A stretch of 51,982 nt of DNA from Allobosea sp. (GCF_017308075.1 NZ_JAFKFX010000038.1:1-51982); one strand, 5' to 3'. Shown: positions 16,155 through 25,217, counted from the first letter of the stretch. Translations and numbers: made by a program. Notes: generated by a model not told the origin, from the sequence alone.

Positions 16155-17621
16155 ATGCAGCGATATCGACAGCCCGCCCGGGGGCGCCTCGTCGCCATGG
16201 CGCTGCCGGCCTTGCTGCTGGCCGCATGCTTCGGCGACCAGAGTTCCCTCCTGCCGCCGCTCGATCAGCCCGGCGGCGAGTCGGCGCCGCGCGTCGCCAG
16301 CCTGCAGCGCGGCACCGACCGCGAGCATCTGCGCCTGCTCCAGGCCTTTGGGGGCGAGTATCGCGCCTCCAATGTCCGCAGCGTGCTCGACGAGATCGTC
16401 ACGCGCCTCGCCAAAGCCAGCGACGGCCAGATCGGCAATTACGAGATCACCATCCTGAACTCGCCGATCGTCAATGCCTTCGCCTTGCCGACCGGGCGCC
16501 TCTATGTCACCCGCGGCCTGCTCGCCCTCGCCAACGACACCTCCGAGATCGCCTCGGTGATGGCGCATGAGATCGCCCATGTCACCGCGCGCCACGCCAC
16601 CGAAAGGGCCGAGTTGGAGCTCGAATCGGCCCTGGTCAGCCAGGTCGTGGCTCAAGTCCTGAACGACCCGACGACCGGGGCAGCAGTCCAGGCCAGCTCG
16701 AAGCTGACGCTCGCCAAGTTCTCGCGGCAGCAGGAACTGCTCGCCGACCAGATCAGCGTGCGCAACATCGCCCGCGCCGGCTACGACCCCTACGGCGCCG
16801 GCCGCTTCCTCGTCTCGCTCGGCCGCAACACGACTTTCCGCGCCGGCGGCGAGGGCGGTGGCGACAAGAAGCTCGACATTCTCTCCAGCCACCCCTCGAC
16901 CCCGGAGCGCATCGCGGCGGTCACCTCCGCCGCGCGGCAGATCGGCGCGCCCGGCATCGGCGAGCGCGAGGCGGGACGCTGGTTGACTGCGATCGACGGC
17001 ATCGCCTTCGGCGACGACCCGGCCGACGGCGTCGTCCGCGGCCGACGCTATCTCAACAGCGCCCTGCGCATCGCCTTCACCGCGCCCGATGGCTTCGAGC
17101 TCGAGGCGGCCCGCGAAATGGTGGTCGGCGTCAGCCGCGACGGCGCCCAGGCCCTGCGTTTCGATTCCGTCGCGCTGAAGCCGGGGCAGACGCTCGAATC
17201 CTATGTCGCCTCCGGCTGGATCGACGGCGTCACCACCGGCGAGGTCGAATCCGTGACGATCGGCGGCCTCCCGGCGGCGGTGACCACCGGCAAGGGCACG
17301 GACTGGCGCTTCCGGCTCGCCGCCATCCAGGCCGGCCAGCGCGTCTATCGCTTCATCCTGGCCGCCAAGGGCGGAACCGACCCCGAGCGCGGCATGCGCG
17401 CCGTGCTCGACGGCTTCCGCAGCCTCTCCCCCTCCGAGGCCCAGTCGGTCAGGCCCATGCAGATCAGACTGGTCGCCGCGGCGGAAGGCGACACACCGGC
17501 AAGCCTTTCCGGCCGAATGGCGACGCATGACCGGCCGCTCGAACTCTTCCAGATCCTGAACGGACTCGACCGCTCCGGCCGGCTGACGCCGGGCCAGCGT
17601 TACAAGATCGTGACCGAATAG
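16155..17621 (+). CDS. M48 family zinc metalloprotease lipoprotein with C-terminal LysM-like region
   Basis: A 488-residue envelope protease. A lipoprotein signal ends in LLLAAC near residue 25, after a basic N-region. The zinc motif HEIAH spans residues 138-142 and Glu194 in QELLADQ is the third ligand, the M48 signature. PTGRLYVTRGLLALANDTSEIASVMAHE precedes it as in BepA/YfgC. The final 45 residues, GDTPASLSGRM to LTPGQRYKIV, form a LysM-like fold that may hold the protein to peptidoglycan. It likely cleaves misfolded outer-membrane proteins. ATG 16155 is my choice of start; TTG 16143, directly after the previous stop, and ATG 16197 are alternatives. It is probably co-transcribed with the nuclease-like gene. 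Confidence 0.93.
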   Translation: MQRYRQPARGRLVAMALPALLLAACFGDQSSLLPPLDQPGGESAPRVASLQRGTDREHLRLLQAFGGEYRASNVRSVLDEIVTRLAKASDGQIGNYEITILNSPIVNAFALPTGRLYVTRGLLALANDTSEIASVMAHEIAHVTARHATERAELELESALVSQVVAQVLNDPTTGAAVQASSKLTLAKFSRQQELLADQISVRNIARAGYDPYGAGRFLVSLGRNTTFRAGGEGGGDKKLDILSSHPSTPERIAAVTSAARQIGAPGIGEREAGRWLTAIDGIAFGDDPADGVVRGRRYLNSALRIAFTAPDGFELEAAREMVVGVSRDGAQALRFDSVALKPGQTLESYVASGWIDGVTTGEVESVTIGGLPAAVTTGKGTDWRFRLAAIQAGQRVYRFILAAKGGTDPERGMRAVLDGFRSLSPSEAQSVRPMQIRLVAAAEGDTPASLSGRMATHDRPLELFQILNGLDRSGRLTPGQRYKIVTE

Positions 17622-17763
17622 CCCGGCGCCGCGCGGCCTTGCGCCGCTGACCGGCCATCCCGCCTCGTGCTAGCGTCCCGCGCCATGGGCTGCCCATCAC
17701 CCGAATGGAATGCCCGGGGGGTGGAACATGGCGGCCGAGCGCCGCCCGACCAGAGGGGCGACC

Positions 17764-18633
17764 ATGGCACTCGACCGCCGCATCGTCGAACTCTACGACG
17801 AGTACACCCACAAGCCGCTCGACCGCCGCAGCTTCATGAACCGGCTCGTCGGGCTCGCCGGTTCGGCCACGGCTGCGGAAGCCGCGCTCGCCCTGCTCGA
17901 GCCAAACTATGCGCAGGCCCGGCAGGTCGCTCCCGATGATGCCCGGCTCGAGGCCCGGCACATCGCCGAGACCGTAGGCGGCGTCGCGCTGAAGGGCTAT
18001 CTCGTCGCGCCCAAGACGCCGGCCAGGCGCGGCGGCGTGCTCGTCATCCATGAGAACCGCGGCCTCAACCCGCATATCGAGGACGTCACCCGCCGCATGG
18101 CGCTGGCCGGCTTCACCGCGCTCGGACTCGACTTCCTGACCCCGCTCGGCGGCACGCCGGCAGATCCGGACGCCGCCCGCGCCCTCTTCCCACAGCTCAA
18201 GCCGCAGGACGTCGTCGCCCAGGGCCGTGCCGCCCTCGCCCTGCTCGCCGCCCGCCCGGACGCCACCGGCAAGACTGGAGCAGTCGGCTTCTGCTGGGGC
18301 GGCGGCGCAGTCAACGACCTCGCCGTGGCGGCGCCGGAGCTCAGCGCCGGCGTGGTCTTCTACGGCCGCTCGCCGGACCTCGCCAAGGTTCCGCAGATCA
18401 AGGCCCGGCTGCTGATCCAGCACGCGGCGCGCGACACCCGCCTGGTCGAGGCATTGCCGGCCTATGAGGCCGCGCTGAAGGCCGCCCATATCCGCTACCA
18501 GGCGATCGTCTATCCGGATGTCGACCACGCCTTCCATAACGACACCAGCGCCGAGCGCTACAATGCCGCCGCCGCCAGGCTCGCCTGGGAGCGAACCGTC
18601 GCCTTCCTCGCCGCCGAGACCGGGGCGGCCTGA
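17764..18633 (+). CDS. dienelactone hydrolase family protein, Tat-exported
   Basis: An alpha/beta hydrolase of 289 residues from ATG 17764. The N-terminal segment DRRSFMNRLVGLAGSATAA is a twin-arginine-type signal, so it probably acts in the periplasm. The nucleophile is Cys177 in VGFCWGG, the dienelactone-hydrolase elbow. Asp in AARDTRL and His in YPDVDHAFHND complete the triad. LVIHENRGLNPHIEDVTRRMALAGF is the conserved entry. The family hydrolyses dienelactones and other esters, and the natural substrate of these exported members is not known. An alternative ATG at 17728 has a better GGGGGTGGA ribosome site but adds only 12 unconserved residues. Confidence 0.92.
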   Translation: MALDRRIVELYDEYTHKPLDRRSFMNRLVGLAGSATAAEAALALLEPNYAQARQVAPDDARLEARHIAETVGGVALKGYLVAPKTPARRGGVLVIHENRGLNPHIEDVTRRMALAGFTALGLDFLTPLGGTPADPDAARALFPQLKPQDVVAQGRAALALLAARPDATGKTGAVGFCWGGGAVNDLAVAAPELSAGVVFYGRSPDLAKVPQIKARLLIQHAARDTRLVEALPAYEAALKAAHIRYQAIVYPDVDHAFHNDTSAERYNAAAARLAWERTVAFLAAETGAA

Positions 18634-18672
18634 CGGCCCGGCGCCGCGCTCCGCCGAGCGATCCAAGAAAAA

Positions 18673-18698
18673 GGCCCGGCGGATCGCTCCGCCGGGCC
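18673..18698 (-). terminator. Rho-independent terminator for carD
   Basis: GGCCCGGCGGA (18673-18683) pairs perfectly with TCCGCCGGGCC (18688-18698) across a 4-nt loop. On the minus strand the stem is followed by TTTTTCTT. It lies 26 nt past the carD stop. It has no T tract on the plus strand, so it serves carD more than the convergent hydrolase. Confidence 0.85.
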
Positions 18699-18723
18699 TC
18701 GATATCCGGTCATGCAAACCGCC

Positions 18724-19311
18724 TCAGGCGGCCTCCTCCTGCAGATCCTCGTCGCCGTCCTCGGCCTCAACGGCCTCGGCCTTGCTGGCGCGGCGCGGCG
18801 ACTTGGCGAGCTGGGTCTCGATCTTCTTCAGCGCCTCGGTCTCGGTGATCTCGTCGACGGCGGCGATCTCGCGCGTCATCCGGTCGATCGCCGCCTCATA
18901 GAGCTGGCGCTCGGAATAGGACTGCTCGGGCTGCGCCTCGGAACGGTAGAGATCACGCACCACCTCGGCGATGGCGACGAGATCGCCGGAATTGATCTTC
19001 GCTTCGTATTCCTGGGCGCGGCGCGACCACATGGTACGCTTGACGCGGGCGCGGCCGGTCAGCGTCGCCAGCGCCTTGGCGACGACCTCGCCATCGGCGA
19101 GCTTACGCAGACCGACGCTGGCGGCCTTGGCGGTGGGCACGCGCAGAGTCATCTTGTCCTTGGCGAAGCTGACGACGAACAGCTCGAGCTTGAAGCCGGC
19201 AACCTCCTGCTCCTCGATCGCCGTGATCTGACCGACACCATGGGACGGATAGACGACGAACTCGCCAGTCTTGAAACCCAGGCGCACAGCAGCTTTCTTC
19301 GCAGTGGTCAT
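18724..19311 (-). CDS. carD: CarD/CdnL family RNA polymerase-binding regulator
   Basis: A 195-residue CarD. The N-terminal RNA-polymerase-interacting Tudor-like domain is plain: FKTGEFVVYPSHGVGQITAIEEQEVAGFKLELFVVSF. It is followed by the helical DNA-contact part with RARVKRTMWSRRAQEYEAKINSGDLVAIAEVVRDL. The last 40 residues are acidic and disordered. CarD binds the beta subunit and stabilises open complexes at promoters, including rRNA promoters; it is essential or growth-critical in many bacteria. A clear TGAGGAG ribosome site precedes the ATG. The leader carries two stem-loops (19333-19385). fdxA lies upstream on the same strand across a 391-nt gap, the usual alphaproteobacterial order. 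Confidence 0.97.
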   Translation of the reverse strand: MTTAKKAAVRLGFKTGEFVVYPSHGVGQITAIEEQEVAGFKLELFVVSFAKDKMTLRVPTAKAASVGLRKLADGEVVAKALATLTGRARVKRTMWSRRAQEYEAKINSGDLVAIAEVVRDLYRSEAQPEQSYSERQLYEAAIDRMTREIAAVDEITETEALKKIETQLAKSPRRASKAEAVEAEDGDEDLQEEAA

Positions 19312-19702
19312 GCCGTTTCAACTCCTCATCGGTCCGCTATAAGCGGAGACGCGACTTTCAGTCGCTGGTCGGAATAACCAGCGACACTCTGCCGGACGCG
19401 ACGGATGCGACTTTGACAGTCATCTCCCGGCGCGACACGCTCCCTCAGCCGATTGTTTCTTGATGGCCACCAGACACGAAGTTCGCACAGCCCCGGACCT
19501 GGTACCGGTAGCTTTGCTCGCTGCGTTTAAGGGGGCGCCCCGATCATGAATTCTCGCAGGGGCAAGCGGAACGAACTCGACTGTGGCAAATGGATACCAC
19601 AAAAAACGCGCCGAATCAAAGGTAAACGGTTTATGGCCGCGTCAGCGGGCCTGATCGACCCGCCATCCGCAGCCTTGCCATCGACCTGCCCAAACGGCAG
19701 GT
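19312..19702. other. 391-nt intergenic region between fdxA and carD
   Basis: I see no convincing gene here. The part nearest carD holds two stem-loops. The part nearest fdxA begins with a 7-bp hairpin, ACCTGCC (19684-19690) with GGCAGGT (19696-19702), directly after the fdxA stop; it has no T tract, so it is a weak terminator candidate. Between them is an AT-richer stretch (about 19575-19635) that could hold the carD promoter. A short plus-strand frame from 19546 lacks any recognisable feature. Confidence 0.6.
19333..19385 (-). promoter_or_regulatory. two stem-loops in the carD leader
   Basis: TCCGCT-ATA-AGCGGA (19333-19347) is a perfect 6-bp hairpin. GTCGCTGGT (19361-19369) pairs with ACCAGCGAC (19377-19385) over 9 bp with a 7-nt loop. 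Both lie within 75 nt upstream of the carD ATG. They could be mRNA leader structures or protein-binding palindromes. Confidence 0.5.
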
Positions 19703-20041
19703 TCAGTCGCCTTCGCCGGGGTTGGGCGAGAAATGCGCGTCGAGCTTGCCGGGTACGCCGTCGAACTCTTTGGCGTCGGCAGGCGGCTCTTTTTTCTGCG
19801 TGATGTTCGGCCAACTCGAAGCATATTTCGAGTTGAGCTGCAGCCAGCTGTCGAGGCCCGGCTCGGTATCAGGCTTGATCGCCTCGGCCGGGCATTCCGG
19901 CTCGCAGACGCCGCAATCGATGCACTCGTCGGGATGGATGACGAGCATGTTCTCGCCTTCGTAGAAACAGTCTACCGGACAGACCTCGACGCAATCCATG
20001 TACTTGCACTTGATGCAGTTCTCGGTGACCACATAGGTCAT
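19703..20041 (-). CDS. fdxA: 7Fe-type ferredoxin FdxA
   Basis: A 112-residue ferredoxin with two cluster motifs. The first is [18 protein letters not shown], whose altered spacing marks a [3Fe-4S] site. The second is [12 protein letters not shown], a [4Fe-4S] site. The C-terminal extension [19 protein letters not shown] is typical of alphaproteobacterial FdxA. It is a soluble low-potential electron carrier. The ribosome site GGAAGGA precedes the ATG well. A possible promoter on the minus strand is TTGAAA (20094-20099), 16 nt, then TCTAAG (20072-20077). It lies between the S4 protein gene and carD in a conserved gene order. Confidence 0.97.
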   Translation of the reverse strand: MTYVVTENCIKCKYMDCVEVCPVDCFYEGENMLVIHPDECIDCGVCEPECPAEAIKPDTEPGLDSWLQLNSKYASSWPNITQKKEPPADAKEFDGVPGKLDAHFSPNPGEGD

Positions 20042-20201
20042 GGCGCTGTCCTTCCGATCGACCGGCGCATCCTTAGAACCGGGCGAGAGAGTGTTTCAAG
20101 GCCGGAATTCGGCCGGAAACGGGATAGAAATTCTGCCGGAACGGGCGTTCCGGAAACATTCTGGCGGGCCGCGCCAACGCCGGCCGCACAATTCTCGCGA
20201 T

Positions 20202-20558
20202 CTATCCCTTCGGTTCTCCCGGCGCAAGCGACGCATCGCCGCGCTGGTCGCCGCCGAGCACCTCGTAAAGCGTCCGCGCCTGCTCGTAGGAGCCGCGGCG
20301 CTCGCCGAGCGCACGCAACGCCACGACCAGCGTCGCATGCGGGAGAGCCAGCGTCAGGACATCCCCGAGCTTGAGCCCGAGCGCCGGATTCTCGATACGC
20401 TTGCCTGCAACCCGGACATGGCCGTCCTCCACCAGACGCACGGCGGCGGAGCGGTTGCGGGCGAAGCGCGCGAACCAGAGCCATTTGTCGAGACGTTGCC
20501 GGTCCTCGCGCAATCGCGGCCCTCGTCCTGATGCCTCAGCCCTTACGCCCGTCGCCAC
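20202..20558 (-). CDS. S4-domain RNA-binding protein (Hsp15-like)
   Basis: A 118-residue protein whose residues 21-70 form an S4 RNA-binding domain: RLDKWLWFARFARNRSAAVRLVEDGHVRVAGKRIENPALGLKLGDVLTL. A charged, probably disordered tail follows. Hsp15 binds stalled 50S subunits carrying nascent chains, and this family is usually annotated by that relation. The start codon is GTG at 20558, inside the last 23 nt of the helicase gene, in another frame. No ATG is available, and the overlap suggests coupling to the helicase. Helicase – S4 – ferredoxin is a conserved alphaproteobacterial order, so an RNA-related job is likely. Confidence 0.92.
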   Translation of the reverse strand: MATGVRAEASGRGPRLREDRQRLDKWLWFARFARNRSAAVRLVEDGHVRVAGKRIENPALGLKLGDVLTLALPHATLVVALRALGERRGSYEQARTLYEVLGGDQRGDASLAPGEPKG

Positions 20559-23500
20559 CTTCGAGCTGCGCCTTCAGGGCGAGCAGCTTGGCGAAAGGCG
20601 AATCCGGATCCGGCTGGCGCTCGGCGGCACGCGGCTTGGCCGGCGCCTGGAAACGCTGCTCCTTGCCGCCGCGCTCGTCGCGACGCGGACCACCGCCCGG
20701 CCGCCCCTCATTGCGCCTGAACTCCGGCCGCGGACCGCGCTCGGGTCGGTTGCTGCCTTCCGGCCGGCCGCCGCGCCCCTGCCGCTCCGGCGCACCGCCC
20801 GCCGCCTCCGCAGCGGGAGCCTGCCCGCCGGCCGTCGGGCGTTGGCCGTTCCAGCCGCCTTCGCGCCAGCGATTGCGATTCGGCCGCTGGCCACCTTCGG
20901 GACGCGGTCCGCCTCCGGCTTCGCCAGCCGGCGCCGCTGCGCCCTGCTGGCCGGGGCGACGGTCCTGGCGACGCCCGCGGGCGCCCTGCTCCGGCCGCCT
21001 TCCGCCCTGGTGCCGATGCGGGCGCCAGACCTCGATCAGCTCCGGTTCGGCCGGCTTGGCAGGTTCCTCGGCGGGAGCTGCGCTCGCCGGCGCTTCCGAA
21101 GCAGCCGCCTCGGCCGGGGCCGGTTCGGACATGTCGGACTGCTCGCCCTCGGCGGTGGCCGCGATGGCCTCACCAGGCGCGGCCGCGATCTCGGCCTCGG
21201 TGAGCACAGGCGCATCCGGCGTTTCGCTCAGCGTGGCTTCCGGCGCCTCGCCCTCGGAAGCCGAAGCTTCGGACGGGGCCTCTGCATCCAGGGCGTCGGG
21301 GCTCTCGGCCACAACCGTCTCGGCTGCGACCTCGCCCTCACCCTCCGGCGCAGCCTCGACCTCAGTGGCCGGGGCCGCCACGATAGGCTCCGGCGTCGCC
21401 GCGAGCGGCACGGTGATCGCCGGCCCCGCCCGCTTCACCGAGACATAGCCGAGCGAGCGCAGGATCGAGGCGAAGTCTTCGCCGGCGCAGCCGACGAGCG
21501 AGGTCATCGCGCCGGTGGCGACGAAGCCGTCCTGATCGGCGGCGCCCGCCGGCGGCTGGCCGAGCGTGACGCCGGGGCGATAGGCGATAGCCGGGCGAAT
21601 CAGATCGGCCAAGCGCTCGAGAATGTCGACGCGCACCGCCCGTTCGCCGCAGACGCGATAGCCGGCGGCGCGATAGAGCCCCTTCGGCACGTCCTTGTTG
21701 GCCGGGAAGGAGGTCCGGCCGGACGAGGCGAGATGGGCGATGTCGTCCAGCCCGCCCTGCTCCGGTCCATCATGCTTCAGCGCCCAGAGCTGGGCTGCGA
21801 GCGCCCGCGGTGCCGGCTTCAGCAGGGCCGGCACATAGAGATGGAAGGCGCCGAAGCGCATGCCGAGCTGGCGCAGGCCCGCCCGCCCCTCCTGGTCGAG
21901 GGTCTTCATCTCCTCGCCGACCTTGGCGCGCTCGAGCACGCCCAGCGCCTCGGCCGCCTGGAAGGCGATGCCGCGCGCGATGCCGGTCAGGCTCGTGGCC
22001 TCCTCGAGCACCTGCAGCGGCCCGAGCAGCTTGGTGATGTGATTCTTCAGCCAGAGCGTCAGCCGATTCTCGACCTGCTCGCGCGCCGGCCCGGTCAGAT
22101 GCTCCTCGACCAGCAGACGCAGGCGCGGCTCCAGCACCTTATCGCCGGCGACGAGGCGCGCCACCGGCTCGCCGACCCAGCGGATGAAACCGTCATGCGA
22201 CAGGACGAAGGCCTCGTCGCCGGCGAGCACGACGCGCGAGGCGCGCGCCTCCATCTCGCTGGCGAGCGCCTTCATCGCGGCGGCGTTCAGCGCCTTGGCT
22301 TCGGGGCCGCCGGCCTTGGGATCCGCCGTAAAGCGGAACCCCTGCAGCAACCCGACATGCTGGCCCTCGACGAGCACGTCGCCCGCCGCAGTGACCTCAG
22401 CTTCCAACATCGCATTCTCCCGCAGGCGACGCATCAACACGCTCGTGCGCCGATCGACGAAACGGCTGGCGAGCCTTTCGTGCAAAGCGTCCGACAGCTT
22501 GTCCTCTACAAGACGCGCCACCCCCTGCCAATGCTCTGGATCAGGCAACCAGTCGGGACGGTTCGCCACGAAGGTCCAGGTTCGGACCTGCGCGATGCGC
22601 GCCGACAGCGTGTCGATCTCGCCATCGGTGCGGTCGAGCGCATCGAGCTGGCGCCGATACCAGTCCGGATCGAGACGGCCATGCCGCATCAGCCGAAGAT
22701 ACAGCATCGTCGCGAGGTCGGCATGCTGCATGGGCGCGATCTTGCGATAATCTGGCAGGCCGCAGACCTCCCAGAGCCGTTCGACCGCCGGCCTGCCCTG
22801 CGCCAGCCTCGCGACATCATGGTCGCGCGCCAGGATTTCCAGCGTGGTCATGTCCTCGGCGATCAGGGCACGGGTCAGGCCCTGCTCCTGCGGCTGCCGG
22901 TTCAGGCTGTCGAGCAGCCCTTGGACCGAGCGCAGGTCTAGATCGGAATTGCGCCATTGCAGCTGGCGAATCGGCTCGAAACGGTGATTCTCGATCGCTT
23001 CGACCAGTTCGGCATCGAAGGGTGGCGCCCGCCCGGTGGTGCCGAAAGTGCCGTCGCGCAGATGCCGGCCGGCCCGGCCGGCGATCTGGCCGAACTCGGC
23101 CGGATGCAGCTTGCGGAAATGATGGCCGTCGAACTTGCTGTCGCCGGCGAAGGCGATGTGGTCGACATCGAGATTGAGGCCCATGCCGATCGCGTCGGTG
23201 GCGACGAGATAGTCGACATCGCCGGACTGGTAGATCTCGACCTGGGCATTGCGCGTACGTGGCGAGAGCGCGCCGAGCACCACGGCCGCCCCGCCCTTCT
23301 GCCGGCGGATCAGCTCGGCGATGGCGTAGACTTCCTCGGCCGAGAAGGCGACGATCGCCGAGCGCCGCGGCAGACGGGTGATCTTGCGGTCGCCGGCGAA
23401 GGTCAGGTTCGAGAGCCGCGGCCGCGTCACCACATTCGCGCCGGGGATCAGGTGCTCGACGAGCGGCCGCATCGTGCCGGCGCCGATCAGCATGGTCTCG

Positions 23501-23883
23501 GCCCGGCCGCGGTGATTCAGCAGCCGGTCGGAGAAGACATGGCCGCGGTCGAGATCGGCGGCGAGCTGGATCTCGTCGACGGCGACGAAATCGACGGCAA
23601 GGTCACGCGGCATCGCCTCGACCGTGCAGACCCAGAAGCGCGGCCGCTCCGGCTTGATCTTCTCCTCACCGGTGACGAGCGCCACCGCCTCCGGGCCGAC
23701 CCTCTCGACGACGCGCTGGTAGACCTCGCGCGCCAGCAGACGCAGCGGCAGGCCGATCATCCCCGTGGGATGGGCGATCATCCGCTCGATGGCGAGATGG
23801 GTCTTGCCCGTATTGGTCGGGCCGAGCACCGCAGTGACACCGCGTGCGCGGAGCGAAGGCGGAAGAGAGCGGGGTTGGATCAA
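20536..23883 (-). CDS. SUV3-type DExH RNA helicase with long Arg/Gly/Pro-rich tail
   Basis: A 1115-residue helicase. Walker A is GPTNTGKT at residues 21-28 and the DExH-equivalent motif is DEIQ at 103-106. ATDAIGMGLNLDVDHIAF and the arginine-finger motif EFGQIAGRAGRH complete the superfamily 2 core. The arrangement matches mitochondrial SUV3, an ATP-dependent RNA helicase that works with an RNA-degrading nuclease. Residues from about 860 to the end are low-complexity: first acidic and Ala-rich, then RG/PG-rich with repeated GGRRPEQGARGRRQDRRP-like runs. That suggests RNA binding or condensation. The S4 gene overlaps its 3' end. RNA turnover or ribosome work is inferred. Confidence 0.95.
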   Translation of the reverse strand: MIQPRSLPPSLRARGVTAVLGPTNTGKTHLAIERMIAHPTGMIGLPLRLLAREVYQRVVERVGPEAVALVTGEEKIKPERPRFWVCTVEAMPRDLAVDFVAVDEIQLAADLDRGHVFSDRLLNHRGRAETMLIGAGTMRPLVEHLIPGANVVTRPRLSNLTFAGDRKITRLPRRSAIVAFSAEEVYAIAELIRRQKGGAAVVLGALSPRTRNAQVEIYQSGDVDYLVATDAIGMGLNLDVDHIAFAGDSKFDGHHFRKLHPAEFGQIAGRAGRHLRDGTFGTTGRAPPFDAELVEAIENHRFEPIRQLQWRNSDLDLRSVQGLLDSLNRQPQEQGLTRALIAEDMTTLEILARDHDVARLAQGRPAVERLWEVCGLPDYRKIAPMQHADLATMLYLRLMRHGRLDPDWYRRQLDALDRTDGEIDTLSARIAQVRTWTFVANRPDWLPDPEHWQGVARLVEDKLSDALHERLASRFVDRRTSVLMRRLRENAMLEAEVTAAGDVLVEGQHVGLLQGFRFTADPKAGGPEAKALNAAAMKALASEMEARASRVVLAGDEAFVLSHDGFIRWVGEPVARLVAGDKVLEPRLRLLVEEHLTGPAREQVENRLTLWLKNHITKLLGPLQVLEEATSLTGIARGIAFQAAEALGVLERAKVGEEMKTLDQEGRAGLRQLGMRFGAFHLYVPALLKPAPRALAAQLWALKHDGPEQGGLDDIAHLASSGRTSFPANKDVPKGLYRAAGYRVCGERAVRVDILERLADLIRPAIAYRPGVTLGQPPAGAADQDGFVATGAMTSLVGCAGEDFASILRSLGYVSVKRAGPAITVPLAATPEPIVAAPATEVEAAPEGEGEVAAETVVAESPDALDAEAPSEASASEGEAPEATLSETPDAPVLTEAEIAAAPGEAIAATAEGEQSDMSEPAPAEAAASEAPASAAPAEEPAKPAEPELIEVWRPHRHQGGRRPEQGARGRRQDRRPGQQGAAAPAGEAGGGPRPEGGQRPNRNRWREGGWNGQRPTAGGQAPAAEAAGGAPERQGRGGRPEGSNRPERGPRPEFRRNEGRPGGGPRRDERGGKEQRFQAPAKPRAAERQPDPDSPFAKLLALKAQLEGGDGRKG

Positions 23884-24198
23884 GACGCTGGAGCTTTCCT
23901 GCAGCCTGCGCGGCGAAATACCGAGCCAGCCCTACCGGGTCGGGCGCCCCAAGGGCAACCCGCGCCGTGAACAGAACGAGTCCGGAACGAAGCGAGGCCG
24001 AATCGCTGACTCCCGCAGAATCAGGTTTCGTTCACGGCGAGATGTTGCGGCAAGCGATTCAATAACCACAAGATTTTGAATCGCCCTTGATGTCCGTCCT
24101 TCGCCGACTTGCGCGCGCGAGGGCCGCTTTCGCTCATGTAGGCCTCCTGCACGGGAAGGCGAGAGGCAAAGGCGAAAATAGTCGCGCACCCCGTCAGT
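23884..24198. other. 315-nt intergenic region holding a small-ORF candidate
   Basis: This lies between the helicase start and the alpha/beta hydrolase stop, both on the minus strand. Apart from the 38-codon frame listed separately (24021-24137) I see no gene. The stretch 23960-24070 is less GC-rich than its surroundings and may hold the helicase promoter. Confidence 0.6.
24021..24137 (-). CDS. candidate 38-residue small protein
   Basis: An ATG at 24137 is preceded by AGGAGG with 5-nt spacing, a nearly ideal ribosome site in a region with no other gene. The frame runs 38 codons to TGA. The product begins MSESGPRARKSAKDG and ends LLNRLPQHLAVNET: a basic N-terminus, then a short amphipathic helix. 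It follows the alpha/beta hydrolase by 61 nt on the same strand. I do not recognise it. The support is the ribosome site alone, so it could be chance. Confidence 0.4.
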   Translation of the reverse strand: MSESGPRARKSAKDGHQGRFKILWLLNRLPQHLAVNET

Positions 24199-25089
24199 TC
24201 AGTCGGCGAAGACTTCGGTGAACACCTCGGCCGCCTCGTCCGGCGCCTCGACATGGACGAAATGACCGGCATTCTCGCAATAGGTCACTTCGACATCGTC
24301 GAAATAATAGGGCAGGAACGCGCTCCATTCGGCTTTCAGGATCGGGTCGTGGCGGCCCCAATGCACGCGCGTCGGCTGATGGATCGGCACCGATGGCGGC
24401 GGATGGCCGTCGATGGCGGCGATCCGGGCCGCGTTCTGGCTGCGGTACCAGTCGAAGCCGCCACGCAGATTGCCGGGCTTCAGGAAGTTCTCGACCCAGC
24501 GGTCGAAGACCGGTGCGAAGGCGTCCTTGCGATGGCACCAATGCGTCAGGAAGTGCCCGAGATAGAGCGCGCAGGCCTCGCGGCTGGAGCCGATCAGTTG
24601 CTCGGCCAGCGGCAATTGCTGGAAGGACTGGTACCAGATCTCGTTGACATGGCCCTCCCGCACCCAGGCCGAGCCGACGCTCGGCGTCGGGCAGTTGAAG
24701 AACAGGAGCTTCTCGACCCGCTGCGGGTGGCGCCGCGCCAGGCCCTGGGCGACATAGGCACCGACATCATGGCCGACGACCCCGACCGGTCCGAGCCCGA
24801 GCCCCTCGAGCAAGGCTGCGATATCGTCGGCATGGCTGTTGGCCCCGACATCGCTGCGTGGCGCGGGCGATTTGGCGCTGTCGCCGAAGCCGCGCAGATC
24901 GGGCGCGACCAGCCGGAACTCGCCATGCAGGCGGTTCATCAAGGGCAGCCAGGTCATCCAGAACTCCGGCCAGCCATGCAGCAGCAGCACGGTCGGCCCG
25001 TCGCCGACCTCGGCGACATGAAGCACGGTGTCGCGCACCATCACGTCGCGTCGCCGCAATCCGGGTGGCAAGGCAAAATCGCCGGGCAT
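24199..25089 (-). CDS. alpha/beta hydrolase, epoxide hydrolase / haloacetate dehalogenase type
   Basis: A 296-residue hydrolase. The oxyanion motif is [10 protein letters not shown]. The nucleophile is Asp in [10 protein letters not shown], as in soluble epoxide hydrolases and fluoroacetate dehalogenases, not Ser. HWGRHDPI carries the acidic member and [10 protein letters not shown] the catalytic His. The cap region is Trp/His-rich ([12 protein letters not shown]), resembling dehalogenases. I start at 25089, where GGAG lies 6-7 nt upstream; the longer frame from 25170 adds 27 unconserved residues. It hydrolyses an epoxide or C-halogen bond in the cytoplasm. Its neighbours give no pathway context. 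Confidence 0.92.
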   Translation of the reverse strand: MPGDFALPPGLRRRDVMVRDTVLHVAEVGDGPTVLLLHGWPEFWMTWLPLMNRLHGEFRLVAPDLRGFGDSAKSPAPRSDVGANSHADDIAALLEGLGLGPVGVVGHDVGAYVAQGLARRHPQRVEKLLFFNCPTPSVGSAWVREGHVNEIWYQSFQQLPLAEQLIGSSREACALYLGHFLTHWCHRKDAFAPVFDRWVENFLKPGNLRGGFDWYRSQNAARIAAIDGHPPPSVPIHQPTRVHWGRHDPILKAEWSAFLPYYFDDVEVTYCENAGHFVHVEAPDEAAEVFTEVFAD

Positions 25090-25217
25090 ATCGGCTCCAA
25101 GGTCGAATCGCGGCGGGAAGGCTAGCCCCGCGGCAGCCTCAGCGGCAATGCCGCCGCCAGGGCCGCGCATCGCGGTAAGGACGGGCCCGCGCCTGTTAGC
25201 GGCCGGCCGCGTCGGGC

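Noticed and set aside
20880-21010. Repetitive GC-rich DNA that looked like a tandem repeat
   Set aside because: It encodes the RG/PG-rich tail of the helicase; the repetition is at the protein level and irregular.
20371-22941. An 856-codon plus-strand frame inside the helicase gene
   Set aside because: Low-complexity Arg/Leu/Gly sequence antisense to a clear SUV3-type helicase.
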